From the NCBI RefSeq assembly GCF_946478955.1, contig NZ_CAMLDL010000021.1, forward strand, positions 1 through 33,577: 33,577 nt of DNA. Reading direction: 5' to 3'. How positions within the stretch are numbered: the stretch's first letter is position 1; every line of letters starts with the position of its first letter. Shown piece after piece: positions 8,516 to 16,586 of this stretch. Position numbers and translations under genes: made by a program. Source of the stretch: an uncultured Sphingomonas sp. Its GTDB lineage: Bacteria > Pseudomonadota > Alphaproteobacteria > Sphingomonadales > Sphingomonadaceae. The notes under the pieces were generated by a model that was not told the DNA's origin, made no database searches, and saw nothing but the letters and a program-made list of their open reading frames with translations.

Positions 8516-9042
8516 ATCCCCACCACCGGAACTTCGGAATCGGCGCGCAGGCAGAGGTTCAATGCGTTGAACCCCAGCATTCCGAACACCGATTCATATT
8601 GAATGTCGGCCGACACTTTCACGACCGGAATATCATCGCCAAGGCCGCGCCAGATCCCCGGATATGTATCCTTGTCCATGCAACGGATGCTCACATCAAC
8701 TGCGGGAACGCCCGATGTGCAAGCCGTCCCCCAATAGGCGGCGGGAAGGCGCGCCGACCCGGTCCCGTTCGGCGTTCCGGTCTTGGTGACATTGACGATC
8801 TGGGTCGTGGCATCGGTCGCCTTGAACACGGTCCCAGGGCAGGCATAGGTGTCGGCCAGCGTCAGGCGCGACCCGAACCGGGCGCCGTCGCGGACGCTTT
8901 TCACCACCTCATGTTCGTTAAGGATGTAATTGCCGAGCTCAACCGAACCGAACAGCAGCACGAGAAGGAACGGCAAAACAAGTGCCATCTCCGCTGCGGC
9001 GGTTCCGCGCGACGAGCGCGTCCAGGCGAGGATCGGTTTCAT
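8512..9042 (-). CDS. tadE: TadE-family pseudopilin
   Basis: Predicted 176-residue minor pseudopilin. The N-terminal RSSRGTAAAEMALVLPFLLV block is the classic TadE motif with a Gly cleavage site and conserved Glu at +5, followed by one hydrophobic helix. The remaining part is predicted periplasmic with several cysteines (YACPG, GTACTSG, IRCMD, NLCLR) that could form disulfides. CpaA should process it. The ATG overlaps the tadG stop (ATGA), and the stop overlaps the next pseudopilin start, so the three genes are translationally coupled. Confidence 0.87.
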   Translation of the reverse strand: MKPILAWTRSSRGTAAAEMALVLPFLLVLLFGSVELGNYILNEHEVVKSVRDGARFGSRLTLADTYACPGTVFKATDATTQIVNVTKTGTPNGTGSARLPAAYWGTACTSGVPAVDVSIRCMDKDTYPGIWRGLGDDIPVVKVSADIQYESVFGMLGFNALNLCLRADSEVPVVGI

Positions 9043-10688
9043 CGGATCAGGTGCGGCTTGCTCTTGGCATAATATTGGAACCCGCCGCCGCCGGTTGCCG
9101 AATCCGCTGGGCCGATGACTTCAGCATAAATTTCTTCGTCAAAGGTCTGCGGCGTCACACCGGTCAACGCGGCGCGATTGAGCGACGGTTCGGTCAGGAA
9201 GACGTCGAAGACCTGGAGCAGCTTGTAGCCGTGCCAGCCGCTATATCCGCCGGGGCCACTTGAGCCTTTGCCGCGCAGGTCAGAACAATCCGCCGCCACA
9301 ATGGGCAGGACCCGCCGGTCCTTCTGCGTCGGATAGCCCGCCGACCCAAATTTGGGGCGACTGTAGGCACATTGTTTTGTGATGGTCCATTTATAGTTGG
9401 ACCCCTGCCTTTTGGTCTCAACCGTTTTGGAAATCTGCTGCGAGTCCATGGCGTCGTTCGCCAGTTCCCACTTGTAAATATCATAGCGCGTCGATCCGGT
9501 GGTCGCAGTGGTCACGCCCGGATGATTGGCGGAGAGATAGCTCGTCGAATCCCATACCCCGTCACCGAAATTGCCGGTGCAGCTGCCGTCGATGTGGCAA
9601 TTGTCGCGCGTGAAATGCCGCGCAGGCGGCGAGCTTCGTGTGAATTTGGTATCTTCTTTCAGCGTGCCGGGAAGCGCGCCTATGGGCTGTCCGCAATTGG
9701 GAGACGCGGGCTCCACGGTGTCGCTGGAAGTCGTGACCTCATAAACCTGCTCGACGGTCATGTCCTTGCGGGTGTCTTTCGCCGGACACGCATATCCTGT
9801 AGCCGAGTTGCAGACGCTCGGGTTCTTGGTCGCGCCCGTGCCTGCATAGACGTCGAACCGGGTGTTGAGGGCGTCGGTTACGGTGTCCTTGTTGCCCGGT
9901 TCCGTGTCGCCGTCATCTTCCTTGCAGCCGTTGAGGCCAAAGCCCATCAGCGCGGTCATCACCGCCGGCGTCCCGTTGCCAAAGTCGAGCAAGCCGTAGT
10001 TGCCTGGCGCCCAGGTGTTCTGGGTCTTTGGCGATGGTTTCAGGATGATGCCCTTGCCGATGTCACCGCTGTCCGGGAACGAGAGGTCGGGGGTTCCGTC
10101 CGCCTTGTTGGGCACGCAGACGAGCAGCGGGGCCACATTGCAGATGGTCGATTCAATCCCCGCCACCGCCGTCGCGGTGATGCCGCCGGAGCTAAAGGCC
10201 GCGACGACCGGTGTCAGTGCATAATTGGCCGTTCGCGCCTGTGTCGTCACAATCGCGAAGCGGGCCGCGCCATCATCGGGCGCAACGGTGCAGGCCGCAG
10301 CCGTGTCCGCGACGCTGTCGTCAAATTCGCTGCAATAGGTGATGTGGACGGTGACGCCGCCGCCGCTGCTGGTGTCGGAAAAGTTGATCAGGCGTCCGCC
10401 ATCGTCATTGGCCATCCGCGTATAGTTGGCCGCCAGTCTGTCGCTGGTGCTGGCGGCGGTGATCGACGCTGTCGCCCGTGCCCGCGCACCATCGGTCCGG
10501 TCGAGCTGCGACGCGGCCGCAAGTGCCGCCTGATCGGCCGCATTCTGAAGCTCTGTATCCATCGAGGCGAGGCGGGCATAGTCAAAGGCAATTCCGCCCG
10601 CGCCAATCAGCGCAAACATGGACAGGGCAACCATCGGCGCAATCGCCGCGCTATTGTCCCTTCCCAGCCGATGGATGTGTACGAGCAT
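9039..10688 (-). CDS. tadG: TadG-like pilus assembly protein
   Basis: Predicted 549-residue protein with an N-terminal Tad-like domain: RDNSAAIAPMVALSMFALIG followed by a hydrophobic segment and the conserved stretch FDYARLASMDTELQNAADQAALAAA (about 35-60). The remaining roughly 480 residues are predicted periplasmic and contain many paired cysteines, but no obvious MIDAS motif of a von Willebrand A domain is visible. The start is set at the ATG at 10688, which has an AAGGA Shine-Dalgarno about nine bases upstream; a TTG six bases earlier is a weaker option. TadG is thought to work with TadE and TadF in the periplasm. The protein is probably anchored by its N-terminal helix. Confidence 0.85.
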   Translation of the reverse strand: MLVHIHRLGRDNSAAIAPMVALSMFALIGAGGIAFDYARLASMDTELQNAADQAALAAASQLDRTDGARARATASITAASTSDRLAANYTRMANDDGGRLINFSDTSSGGGVTVHITYCSEFDDSVADTAAACTVAPDDGAARFAIVTTQARTANYALTPVVAAFSSGGITATAVAGIESTICNVAPLLVCVPNKADGTPDLSFPDSGDIGKGIILKPSPKTQNTWAPGNYGLLDFGNGTPAVMTALMGFGLNGCKEDDGDTEPGNKDTVTDALNTRFDVYAGTGATKNPSVCNSATGYACPAKDTRKDMTVEQVYEVTTSSDTVEPASPNCGQPIGALPGTLKEDTKFTRSSPPARHFTRDNCHIDGSCTGNFGDGVWDSTSYLSANHPGVTTATTGSTRYDIYKWELANDAMDSQQISKTVETKRQGSNYKWTITKQCAYSRPKFGSAGYPTQKDRRVLPIVAADCSDLRGKGSSGPGGYSGWHGYKLLQVFDVFLTEPSLNRAALTGVTPQTFDEEIYAEVIGPADSATGGGGFQYYAKSKPHLIR

Positions 10689-10700
10689 CGTCAATCATCC

Positions 10701-10988
10701 TTATTTGGGCCCCGAGCCGCCGCCACCGCCGGAACTGCCGCCGCCACCAGTCTGCATCACCTGCACTGGCTTGGTTGCGCCCTTGCGATATCGTTCGGTG
10801 GCCTTCTGGCCATGGTTGCCGTCGTCACCGGGTTGCGCGCCGTCGGACGGATATTGCGGATCGGGATTTACGGTCTGCGCCACCTTGTCATAGGCAAGGG
10901 CTTCGCCAAGGCCGGGGTCAACCGGCGCGCAAGCGGACAGCGCGACCGCAAGGCCCGTGGCAAGAGCAAGTCTGGGGTCAAAGCGCAT
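10701..10988 (-). CDS. Small lipoprotein in the cpaD position of the Tad locus
   Basis: Predicted 95-residue lipoprotein. The signal sequence MRFDPRLALATGLAVALSAC ends in a lipobox (LSAC). The mature part is hydrophilic (the stretch GDDGNHGQKATERYRKG is conserved-looking) and ends in a glycine-rich tail (GGGGSSGGGGGSGPK). It lies between secretin cpaC and tadG, where many Tad loci encode the larger CpaD lipoprotein, so a secretin-associated role is plausible. It is about half the usual CpaD length and has no CpaD motif I can recognise. The ATG at 10988 has AAGGA eight bases upstream and overlaps the cpaC 3' end by 11 bases; an in-frame ATG at 10994 is an alternative. Confidence 0.78.
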   Translation of the reverse strand: MRFDPRLALATGLAVALSACAPVDPGLGEALAYDKVAQTVNPDPQYPSDGAQPGDDGNHGQKATERYRKGATKPVQVMQTGGGGSSGGGGGSGPK

Positions 10989-12495
10989 GGCCATAATCCT
11001 TTTCAAGCTTGCTGGTATCGAGGGTCGCCATGCCGCCGCCGGTTGGCGCGGGCGGCGGGGCCGCCGGATAGCCGATCGGACGTCCCACCGGACTTGGCTG
11101 CGACGGCGCAACCGGGTCGACGCCAACACCGCTGTCGGTGCGACCGAGCAGGAACAGATCCACCTCATCCGGCGGCGTGACGCGATCCGTCGGCGCCTTC
11201 ATCATGCCGGCGCGGACCGGGCGAACCAGGCGCGGCGTGACGATGATAACCAGCTCTGTATCTTCCTTCTGGAAGTTGGTGGAGCGGAACAGCGTGCCGA
11301 TGATCGGGATCGAACCCAGGATCGGGAATTGCCGCACCGTATCCTGGAAATCGCGCCGCAGCAGGCCGGCCATTGCAAAGCTTTCGCCATCGCGAAGTTC
11401 GACCGTGGTCTTGGCGCGGCGGGTTTGCAGGCCTGGAATGCGCAGGCCGTTGATGACGACCGACGCGGACGGATCAATCGAGCTGACCTCCGGCGCGACC
11501 TCCATATTGATGACGCCGTCGGCCAATACGGTCGGCGTAAAGGCCAGGCTGACGCCGAAGGGTTTGAATTCAACGGTGATGTTGCTGCTGTTGCCGCCGT
11601 CACCATTATTCGACCCTTGCGATACCGGGATCGGGAATTCGCCGCCGGCCAGGAAGCTGGCGGTTTCACCCGACAGCGCCACCAGCGTCGGTTCCGCGAG
11701 CGTCGTGATCGCGCCCTTGCTTTCGAGCGCGTTCAGCGCGGCGGAAATATTGAGGCCAAAGATGCCAAAGCGGCGGGTCAGGACGCCGAAGCTGTCCGCA
11801 ATCGACCCTAATTGGATGACCCCGTTGCCGTCAGCGTCGGGCGTCAGGCTGGCACCATTGCCGATGGCCCCGCCAAAGCCGTGGCTGCCGCCGCCGCGCA
11901 CGAACATGCCCATGCCGAGATCTTTCAGCGCGCTGCGCTTCACCTCGGAAAAGCGGACCTCAAGCATGACCTGTTGGGTCGAGCCGATCTGAAGCAAATT
12001 GATGACCTTGCCGGGCGCATAGGTTTCCGCGACCTGAACCGCGCGGTCGGCGGCGGGCCCGGAATCGACGACCCCTTCCAGAATGACCGATTCATTGGCC
12101 ATGCGGGCGCCGATTTCGCTGCCCGGCATCAATTCCGACAATTGCCGCTTCAGGCTGGTGACGTCGGGGCCTACCGCAACATCAACCACCGCGATCAGCA
12201 TGTTGCGCCGGTCATACAGCGTCAGGCTGGTCGTGCCCATTTTCTTGCCCAGCACGTAGAGCGATCGGTCGCTGAGCGGCAGGACGTCGGCGATCTCGCT
12301 ATTGCCGACCAGCGCCTTGGCAAAGGCCCGGTCGGACCGAAGCACCTGGCTTTTGTTCAGCGGCACGTCGAGCTGTCCGGCATGAACGTCGCCCGCGCTG
12401 GAGATTCCGACCTGCGCGGTGGCAGGCGTGGCGGCAATCGTGCCGACCGCGATCAGCGCGCCAATGGCTGCGCTCCGTAGCATCTTATCGAGCAT
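10978..12495 (-). CDS. cpaC: Tad pilus outer-membrane secretin CpaC/RcpA
   Basis: Outer-membrane channel for the Flp pilus, 505 residues. The signal peptide ends at about residue 28 (TPATA-Q). The N-terminal pilus-formation domain (about 30-110; LNKSQVLRSDRAFAKALVGN) is followed by a BON-like segment (about 110-170) and then the secretin domain (about 225-440) with VEFKPFGVSLAFTPTVL, RRAKTTVELRDGESFAMAGL and IPIIGTLFRS. The C-terminus is proline-rich. The ATG at 12495 is chosen because a strong GAGGTGG Shine-Dalgarno lies just upstream; the open frame extends to 12540. It overlaps the end of cpaB and is followed, with overlap, by the small lipoprotein gene. Confidence 0.94.
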   Translation of the reverse strand: MLDKMLRSAAIGALIAVGTIAATPATAQVGISSAGDVHAGQLDVPLNKSQVLRSDRAFAKALVGNSEIADVLPLSDRSLYVLGKKMGTTSLTLYDRRNMLIAVVDVAVGPDVTSLKRQLSELMPGSEIGARMANESVILEGVVDSGPAADRAVQVAETYAPGKVINLLQIGSTQQVMLEVRFSEVKRSALKDLGMGMFVRGGGSHGFGGAIGNGASLTPDADGNGVIQLGSIADSFGVLTRRFGIFGLNISAALNALESKGAITTLAEPTLVALSGETASFLAGGEFPIPVSQGSNNGDGGNSSNITVEFKPFGVSLAFTPTVLADGVINMEVAPEVSSIDPSASVVINGLRIPGLQTRRAKTTVELRDGESFAMAGLLRRDFQDTVRQFPILGSIPIIGTLFRSTNFQKEDTELVIIVTPRLVRPVRAGMMKAPTDRVTPPDEVDLFLLGRTDSGVGVDPVAPSQPSPVGRPIGYPAAPPPAPTGGGMATLDTSKLEKDYGHAL

Positions 12496-13459
12496 TGCCC
12501 CCCACCTCATAAGTGCTGGTTTGAGTTCCACGAGTAACATCGACCGTGTTCGGCGCGCGCGGTGCCGGCGCCGGTTTTGGCCGCGGCCGCGATGGCGGCG
12601 CGGCGGCAGGCCGCGACGGCTGGCTTAGCCGATTGATGCGCGCCTGTTGTTCGGCGGCGCTGAGCGGTGCGGCGGCCGCTGGCGCGGCGGCCTGTCCCGC
12701 CTGGTTCGGCAGCGACGAATAATAGCTGTAGCGCAGGTCATTCAGGCTGACGGTTTCGACCCGTGCCAGATTCTGTTCCTCACCCGGCTTGCGCAGCACC
12801 AGGCTAAGATCGCCCAGCTGCTGACCGAGCGCCAGCTTTTGCGCGTCGACCGGCGACACTTCCAGCGTCGCCACGCGCGATACCTGCGGCTTGCCGTCGT
12901 TGCCGGCCGCATTCTGGTCCATCGCGATGACGCGAATATTCTGCAGCAGCACGTCCGTCACCTGGCTTGCGCCGGTCATGCCGGGCCCGGTGCCGGGTTG
13001 GCGCGTGATCAGCACGTCGACCGTGTCGTTCGGCTTGATAAAGCCTGCAACGCCACTGACGTCGTTGATGCGAACGGAGGCGGCGCGCATGCCATCGGGC
13101 AGCAGGGCTGCGATGGAGGCGCCCTGGCCTTCGCCGCTAAGGTCGGCGGCCAGCAGCGGCTGATTCACCAGGATCGGGCGAAGTGCGACCCGGTTTTTCC
13201 CGGCGGGCAGCAGCTCCTCCATCGTCCGGTAGGTGCCGGGCGGAAGGCTGGTCGCCGGGTAGCTGACAAAGCGAACCTTGTCGGCGGTTATTTCGTTGCC
13301 ATAGGCAAGGGGAATGGCCGCGACCGCGACCTTGACCGTTCCTTCGGGCGAATCGGCAAGCTGTCGCTCACGACCCGTCAGATAGGTGTTGGCGAGAAAG
13401 ACGGCGAGCACCCCAAGGATAATCGCGACGCCCAGACCAATGAGAGTTTCTCGTTTCAT
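12485..13459 (-). CDS. cpaB: Tad pilus assembly protein CpaB/RcpC
   Basis: Periplasmic protein of the Tad apparatus, 324 residues. It has an N-terminal membrane anchor (LIGLGVAIILGVLAVFLANTYL) and a SAF domain at about 43-110 (VAVAAIPLAYGNEITADKVRF). The RcpC/CpaB core follows (VRINDVSGVAGFIKPNDTVDVLIT and LEVSPVDAQKLALGQQLGDL). The C-terminus (about 265-310) is rich in proline and alanine and may span periplasm or peptidoglycan. CpaB/RcpC cooperates with the secretin. It is separated from flp by 77 bases that contain a perfect 24-base palindrome, so its expression is probably stepped down relative to the pilin. Confidence 0.93.
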   Translation of the reverse strand: MKRETLIGLGVAIILGVLAVFLANTYLTGRERQLADSPEGTVKVAVAAIPLAYGNEITADKVRFVSYPATSLPPGTYRTMEELLPAGKNRVALRPILVNQPLLAADLSGEGQGASIAALLPDGMRAASVRINDVSGVAGFIKPNDTVDVLITRQPGTGPGMTGASQVTDVLLQNIRVIAMDQNAAGNDGKPQVSRVATLEVSPVDAQKLALGQQLGDLSLVLRKPGEEQNLARVETVSLNDLRYSYYSSLPNQAGQAAAPAAAAPLSAAEQQARINRLSQPSRPAAAPPSRPRPKPAPAPRAPNTVDVTRGTQTSTYEVGGNAR

Positions 13460-13488
13460 CCCCCGAAAGCCCCCGAGCCAAATGGATG

Positions 13489-13520
13489 AAAAAGGTGGGG
13501 ACGCCGCATGCGGCGTCCCC
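13489..13520 (-). terminator. Perfect palindrome with T-tract between flp and cpaB (partial terminator or RNA-processing site)
   Basis: Two 12-base arms (GGGGACGCCGCA and TGCGGCGTCCCC) form a perfect 24-base palindrome at 13497-13520. Read on the minus strand, the direction of flp to cpaB, it is followed by ACC and then five T residues (13493-13489). It starts 16 bases after the flp stop. A stem this strong followed by a T-run fits an intrinsic terminator. Because cpaB and the rest of the Tad operon lie just downstream, leaky termination or 3'-end stabilisation of a short flp mRNA is the likely effect. Confidence 0.75.
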
Positions 13521-13536
13521 GGATTTTGCCGTCAAT

Positions 13537-13716
13537 TTAGCAGGTGCTTCCGCTCGACGAGATACAGGTTGCTGCATCATTCATGGCGCCGCCAATCGCC
13601 TTCGACAGCGTAATTGCGGCAACCGCAATGACCGCGCCGATAACGGCGAGAATCAGCGCATATTCGGCCGCCGAGGCGCCGCGATCGTCACGAAGCATAT
13701 TGATGAAATTTTTCAT
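13537..13716 (-). CDS. flp: Flp-family type IVb pilin
   Basis: Major pilin of the Tad pilus, 59 residues. The short leader MKNFINMLRDDRG ends in glycine and is followed by ASAAEYALILAVIGAVIAVA, the Flp motif with Glu-Tyr at positions 5 and 6 of the mature protein and a hydrophobic helix. The C-terminus is short, with two cysteines (ATCISSSGSTC) that could form a disulfide. CpaA is the expected processing peptidase. GGGGACGGA lies just upstream of the ATG as ribosome binding site. It is the first gene of the minus-strand Tad cluster, with a long upstream gap and a strong palindrome after it, as expected for an abundantly expressed pilin. Confidence 0.96.
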   Translation of the reverse strand: MKNFINMLRDDRGASAAEYALILAVIGAVIAVAAITLSKAIGGAMNDAATCISSSGSTC

Positions 13717-14160
13717 TGTCCGTCCCCTAATTATTCAGAGTCCTCTGAGCCCCCCGTGGGACGGTCAGAAGAGTCTTGCGCAGGGGAACGGTGCCCTTGG
13801 AACGCAGTACAGGATGGATATCGAGCCGGATATCCAACGGGACAAAAACACGGCCCCCCAGCCGCTTGACCCCTGAAGGCTGCGACTCGATTAACTTTTT
13901 GTCAACTGTGATTGTTTAATCCAGATTAATCTAATATGGCGTTCGCAAATGCGGTAAGCCATTGTAATCATTAACATAGCGCCCGCCGAACGGACGAACA
14001 CAGTCTCGATTCACTATCGATTATCGTGTCAACTGGGGACAGAATCGCGAGGATTCGGGCGCAACTTGAAACGTCGGTTAACCGGTCGCGGCGCGACTTT
14101 TCCTCTATTTGCGCCCGACTTCGAATCGACTCCGACTGGCGATTCGCCTGGTCCGCCAGA
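13717..14160. other. Gene-free interval upstream of flp (Tad locus regulatory region)
   Basis: No coding region is supported here. The interval lies between flp (minus) and the end of the DUF2569 gene (minus). It contains an AT-rich patch (about 13890-13980) unusual for this GC-rich DNA, with TTAA at 13891, 13916, 13926 and 13971. It also holds a GATTAATC palindrome at 13924-13931, a TTGACA hexamer on the minus strand (13905-13900) and two GGATATC copies at 13816 and 13828 that can pair with each other. These fit a promoter plus a leader of about 150 bases for flp. The far end (14030-14160) holds nothing I can name. Confidence 0.6.
13877..13929 (-). promoter_or_regulatory. Candidate flp promoter with CtrA-like box
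   Basis: On the minus strand the order is TTAA-N6-TTAA (13929-13916), ten bases, TTGACA (13905-13900), a 17-base spacer and CAGCCT (13882-13877). TTAA-N6/7-TTAA is the binding pattern of the alphaproteobacterial regulator CtrA, which activates pilA in Caulobacter, typically from a site next to the -35 region. The -10 match is poor, so the start point is uncertain. It lies about 160-210 bases upstream of the flp ATG. Confidence 0.4.
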
Positions 14161-14928
14161 TCAACGAGCGGACACGCGGTTGCGGTAGGTGACGTTCACC
14201 CGTTCCGATATCAGAAGGTAGGGCAGCCAGATGACGACGCTGATCAACACCTTCTTCACATTGCCGTCCAGAATCGTGTGCAATGCGGTTCCCACCGAAG
14301 CGGGCATGCCGCCCGCCGATACCACCGCCTGAGCAATCACCAGCTGCATGGTCAGGTCGATGACCCAGGTAGTCGCAAGCAGACGGGGGAACAGCGGCAC
14401 CCGCCGCAGCGCCGCGACAAAGGACACCGTGTAGAGGCAGGACAGCAGGACAACGTCGAGCGTCATGGCGAAGCGCAGCGTCGACAGCCAATGCGGCACT
14501 TGCCCCGCAAGCGCGGGCATCGCCGCAAGATATTCCATCGCCCGAACCGGCACGTTGAGCAAAATACCGATCAGCAGGGACACCATCAGGCCGGTTGGCC
14601 CATAAAGCCGGTGCGCCTTCGCCTCCGCCTTATCGACATCGCGCCAGCGGCCAATCCGCGCGATGCGGGTCTCCGGCTGAGCAAGCTGATCGCCATTGGC
14701 GAACCAGCGCAGCGCCAGCCCCATCGACACCAGCGGCCCGCCGACCAGCAGAATATAGGGAAGGACCGTCGACAGGTCCGGTGCCTGATGCATCGGGCTA
14801 ACCAGTACGCGAAGCGCGCACGCGGCCATCGCCAGCAACAGCCAGGCCGTCATCATCGGTTTCAGCCCGGTTTCAACCGCGCCGAGAATCCGCACCGACT
14901 TGGCCCGCATATTGTGTGCCAGCTTCAT
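14161..14928 (-). CDS. DUF2569-like membrane protein
   Basis: Predicted integral membrane protein of about 255 residues from the ATG at 14928, which has AGGG seven bases upstream. An in-frame ATG at 14964 would add 12 residues but has no ribosome binding site. At least six hydrophobic segments are visible (for example MMTAWLLLAMAACALRVL, VLPYILLVGGPLVSMGLAL, LMVSLLIGILLNVPV, VLISVVIWLPYLL). The C-terminal block ending WLPYLLISERVNVTYRNRV matches the end pattern of DUF2569 proteins (aromatic-Pro-Tyr, then S.RV..T). The function of that family is unknown. It is divergently oriented to the NfrB-like glycosyltransferase across a 266-base gap. Confidence 0.7.
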   Translation of the reverse strand: MKLAHNMRAKSVRILGAVETGLKPMMTAWLLLAMAACALRVLVSPMHQAPDLSTVLPYILLVGGPLVSMGLALRWFANGDQLAQPETRIARIGRWRDVDKAEAKAHRLYGPTGLMVSLLIGILLNVPVRAMEYLAAMPALAGQVPHWLSTLRFAMTLDVVLLSCLYTVSFVAALRRVPLFPRLLATTWVIDLTMQLVIAQAVVSAGGMPASVGTALHTILDGNVKKVLISVVIWLPYLLISERVNVTYRNRVSAR

Positions 14929-14964
14929 ATATGCGCCCTGCGCATTCGTGACTCCGATCGACAT

Positions 14965-15230
14965 GGTGAAGTGGGTAAAGCGTTAACCTTACCATTCGGT
15001 AAAATAGGTATCGCGCCGGGTAGTTCCAAGGTCGCCGCCGAATGGCGATTTACCGGGGGGCGGCGGCGATCGGAAATTTCGGGGTTGCTGATATAGAACC
15101 AATCTGGCTAGGTTGCTCCTGCTCGGTTTTCTGCGATTCCTAGGGGGACGTCGCTAGTGCAGCGGGGCATTTTCCTTCATTTCGGATCGATTGGCGTGCG
15201 GCCGCACGATTGAGCGGGCTTGCCGTCATC
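14965..15230. other. Divergent intergenic region with short inverted repeats
   Basis: Separates the DUF2569 gene (minus) from the glycosyltransferase (plus) and should hold both promoters. Visible structure includes GTTAACC at 14982 followed by a TTACC-attc-GGTAA hairpin (14989-15002). A 14-base perfect palindrome CGTGCGGCCGCACG lies at 15195-15208, 22 bases before the chosen glycosyltransferase ATG. No convincing -35/-10 pair stands out. Confidence 0.45.
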
Positions 15231-16586
15231 ATGACCGAGTTGGTTGGCGAGCTGTCCCTGTTCGCCGCGGTCGGATTCCTGTTGTTCGCGCTCGACGACC
15301 TGTTGGTCGATGTCATCTATTTCCTGCGCCGGCTGTGGCGCGGGCTCACCGTGTACAGCCGCTATCCGCGCACCTTTGGCGATCGCATCCCGGCGGCCAC
15401 TGCCCCCGGCTGGATGGCCGTCTTCATTCCCGCCTGGGACGAAGGGGCCGTGATTGCGGACATGCTGCGATCAACGCTTCAACGTTTTGGCGGCAGCGAT
15501 TACCGCCTGTTCGTTGGCCATTATCGCAACGACCCCGCCACTCGCGACGCCATCGCGTCGGTCGCGGATCCCAACGTGATCGCTGTGCGGATCGACGCCG
15601 ACGGGCCCACGACCAAGGCCGACTGCCTCAACCATCTTTATGGTGCGCTGGAGGTGGAGGAACGCGCGCGCGGGACAAAGGCAAAGGCCATTGTCCTCCA
15701 CGACGCAGAAGATGTCGTCCACCCGCGCGAGCTGGCGATTTTCGATTTCCTTGTTGAGCGGGCGGGCGCGGTGCAGCTTCCCGTGGTGCCGCTCATTGAC
15801 CCGTCCGCGCCATGGGTGTCCGGCCATTATGCCGATGAGTTCGCAGAAAGTCACGGCAAGGACCTGATCGTGCGGGAAGCCGTCGGCGCCGCCATTCCGC
15901 TTGCCGGGGTCGGCTGCGCCATCGAACGCCGCGCGCTGCATCGCCTTGCCAGCCGCCACCATGGCAAGCCCTTCGCGGGCCATAGCATGACCGAGGATTA
16001 TGAGATCGGGCTTCGGCTCGGCACAATTGGGGTTCCGACCATCTTCGCCCGCATTCCCGCGCAGCCCGGATCATGGACGGCGGTGGCCAGCCGTGGCCAT
16101 TTTCCATCGACCATCACCGCCAGCGTCCGGCAAAAGGCCCGCTGGGTTGGTGGCATCGCCTTTGCGGGGTGGGACCATCTGGGCTGGCGCGGCGGTATCG
16201 GAGAACGATGGATGCGCATGCGCGACCGGCGCGGACCATTTGCGGCCATGGTGATGGCGGCGGGCTATGGCGCGCTATTTCTATGGTTGCTCATCGGCTT
16301 TGCCGCCGGGATGGGCGCCCCCGTCGCGGTCACACCGTCGCCCCTGCTGGGCCTGCTCCTGCTAATCAATGCCGCGCTGTTTGGCTGGCGACTGCTGATG
16401 CGCGCCGGCTTTACTGCCGCCACCTATGGCTGGCGCGAGGGCCTGCGATCCATTCCGCGCGTTCTGATCGCCAACCTCATCACCATTCTTGCCGTCCGGC
16501 GCGCCCTGCTGCTGCACAGCAAGGGCGGACCGGCCCAATGGGACAAGACCGATCATATTTTCCCGAAAGGGCTGATTGTACCATGA
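15231..16586 (+). CDS. NfrB-like membrane family 2 glycosyltransferase
   Basis: Predicted 451-residue inner-membrane polysaccharide synthase. The order is an N-terminal helix (about 8-32), a cytoplasmic GT-A domain with AWDEG (68-72), the DxD-like HDAED (157-161), TEDYE (254-258) and RQKARW (300-305, the QxxRW-type motif of processive GT2 enzymes), then about three membrane segments from residue 338. The layout and the HDAED/TEDYE motifs resemble E. coli NfrB (phage N4 adsorption protein B), a c-di-GMP-dependent synthase. The roughly 290-residue C-terminal region that carries the c-di-GMP-binding MshEN-type domain of NfrB is absent here. The ATG at 15231 is preferred; a TTG at 15210 is in frame. 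It overlaps the next gene by four bases (ATGA). The donor sugar is unknown. Confidence 0.82.
   Translation: MTELVGELSLFAAVGFLLFALDDLLVDVIYFLRRLWRGLTVYSRYPRTFGDRIPAATAPGWMAVFIPAWDEGAVIADMLRSTLQRFGGSDYRLFVGHYRNDPATRDAIASVADPNVIAVRIDADGPTTKADCLNHLYGALEVEERARGTKAKAIVLHDAEDVVHPRELAIFDFLVERAGAVQLPVVPLIDPSAPWVSGHYADEFAESHGKDLIVREAVGAAIPLAGVGCAIERRALHRLASRHHGKPFAGHSMTEDYEIGLRLGTIGVPTIFARIPAQPGSWTAVASRGHFPSTITASVRQKARWVGGIAFAGWDHLGWRGGIGERWMRMRDRRGPFAAMVMAAGYGALFLWLLIGFAAGMGAPVAVTPSPLLGLLLLINAALFGWRLLMRAGFTAATYGWREGLRSIPRVLIANLITILAVRRALLLHSKGGPAQWDKTDHIFPKGLIVP

Noticed and set aside
9372..11180. 602-codon open frame on the plus strand
   Set aside because: It lies antisense to tadG, the small lipoprotein and cpaC. 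The translation is arginine- and glycine-rich without domain logic, while the minus-strand genes have clear motifs, overlaps and ribosome binding sites.
16073..16582. Upstream extension of the barrel protein frame
   Set aside because: It runs inside the NfrB-like gene in a different frame. The ATG at 16583 overlaps the preceding stop in the usual ATGA manner and starts a hydrophobic export segment.
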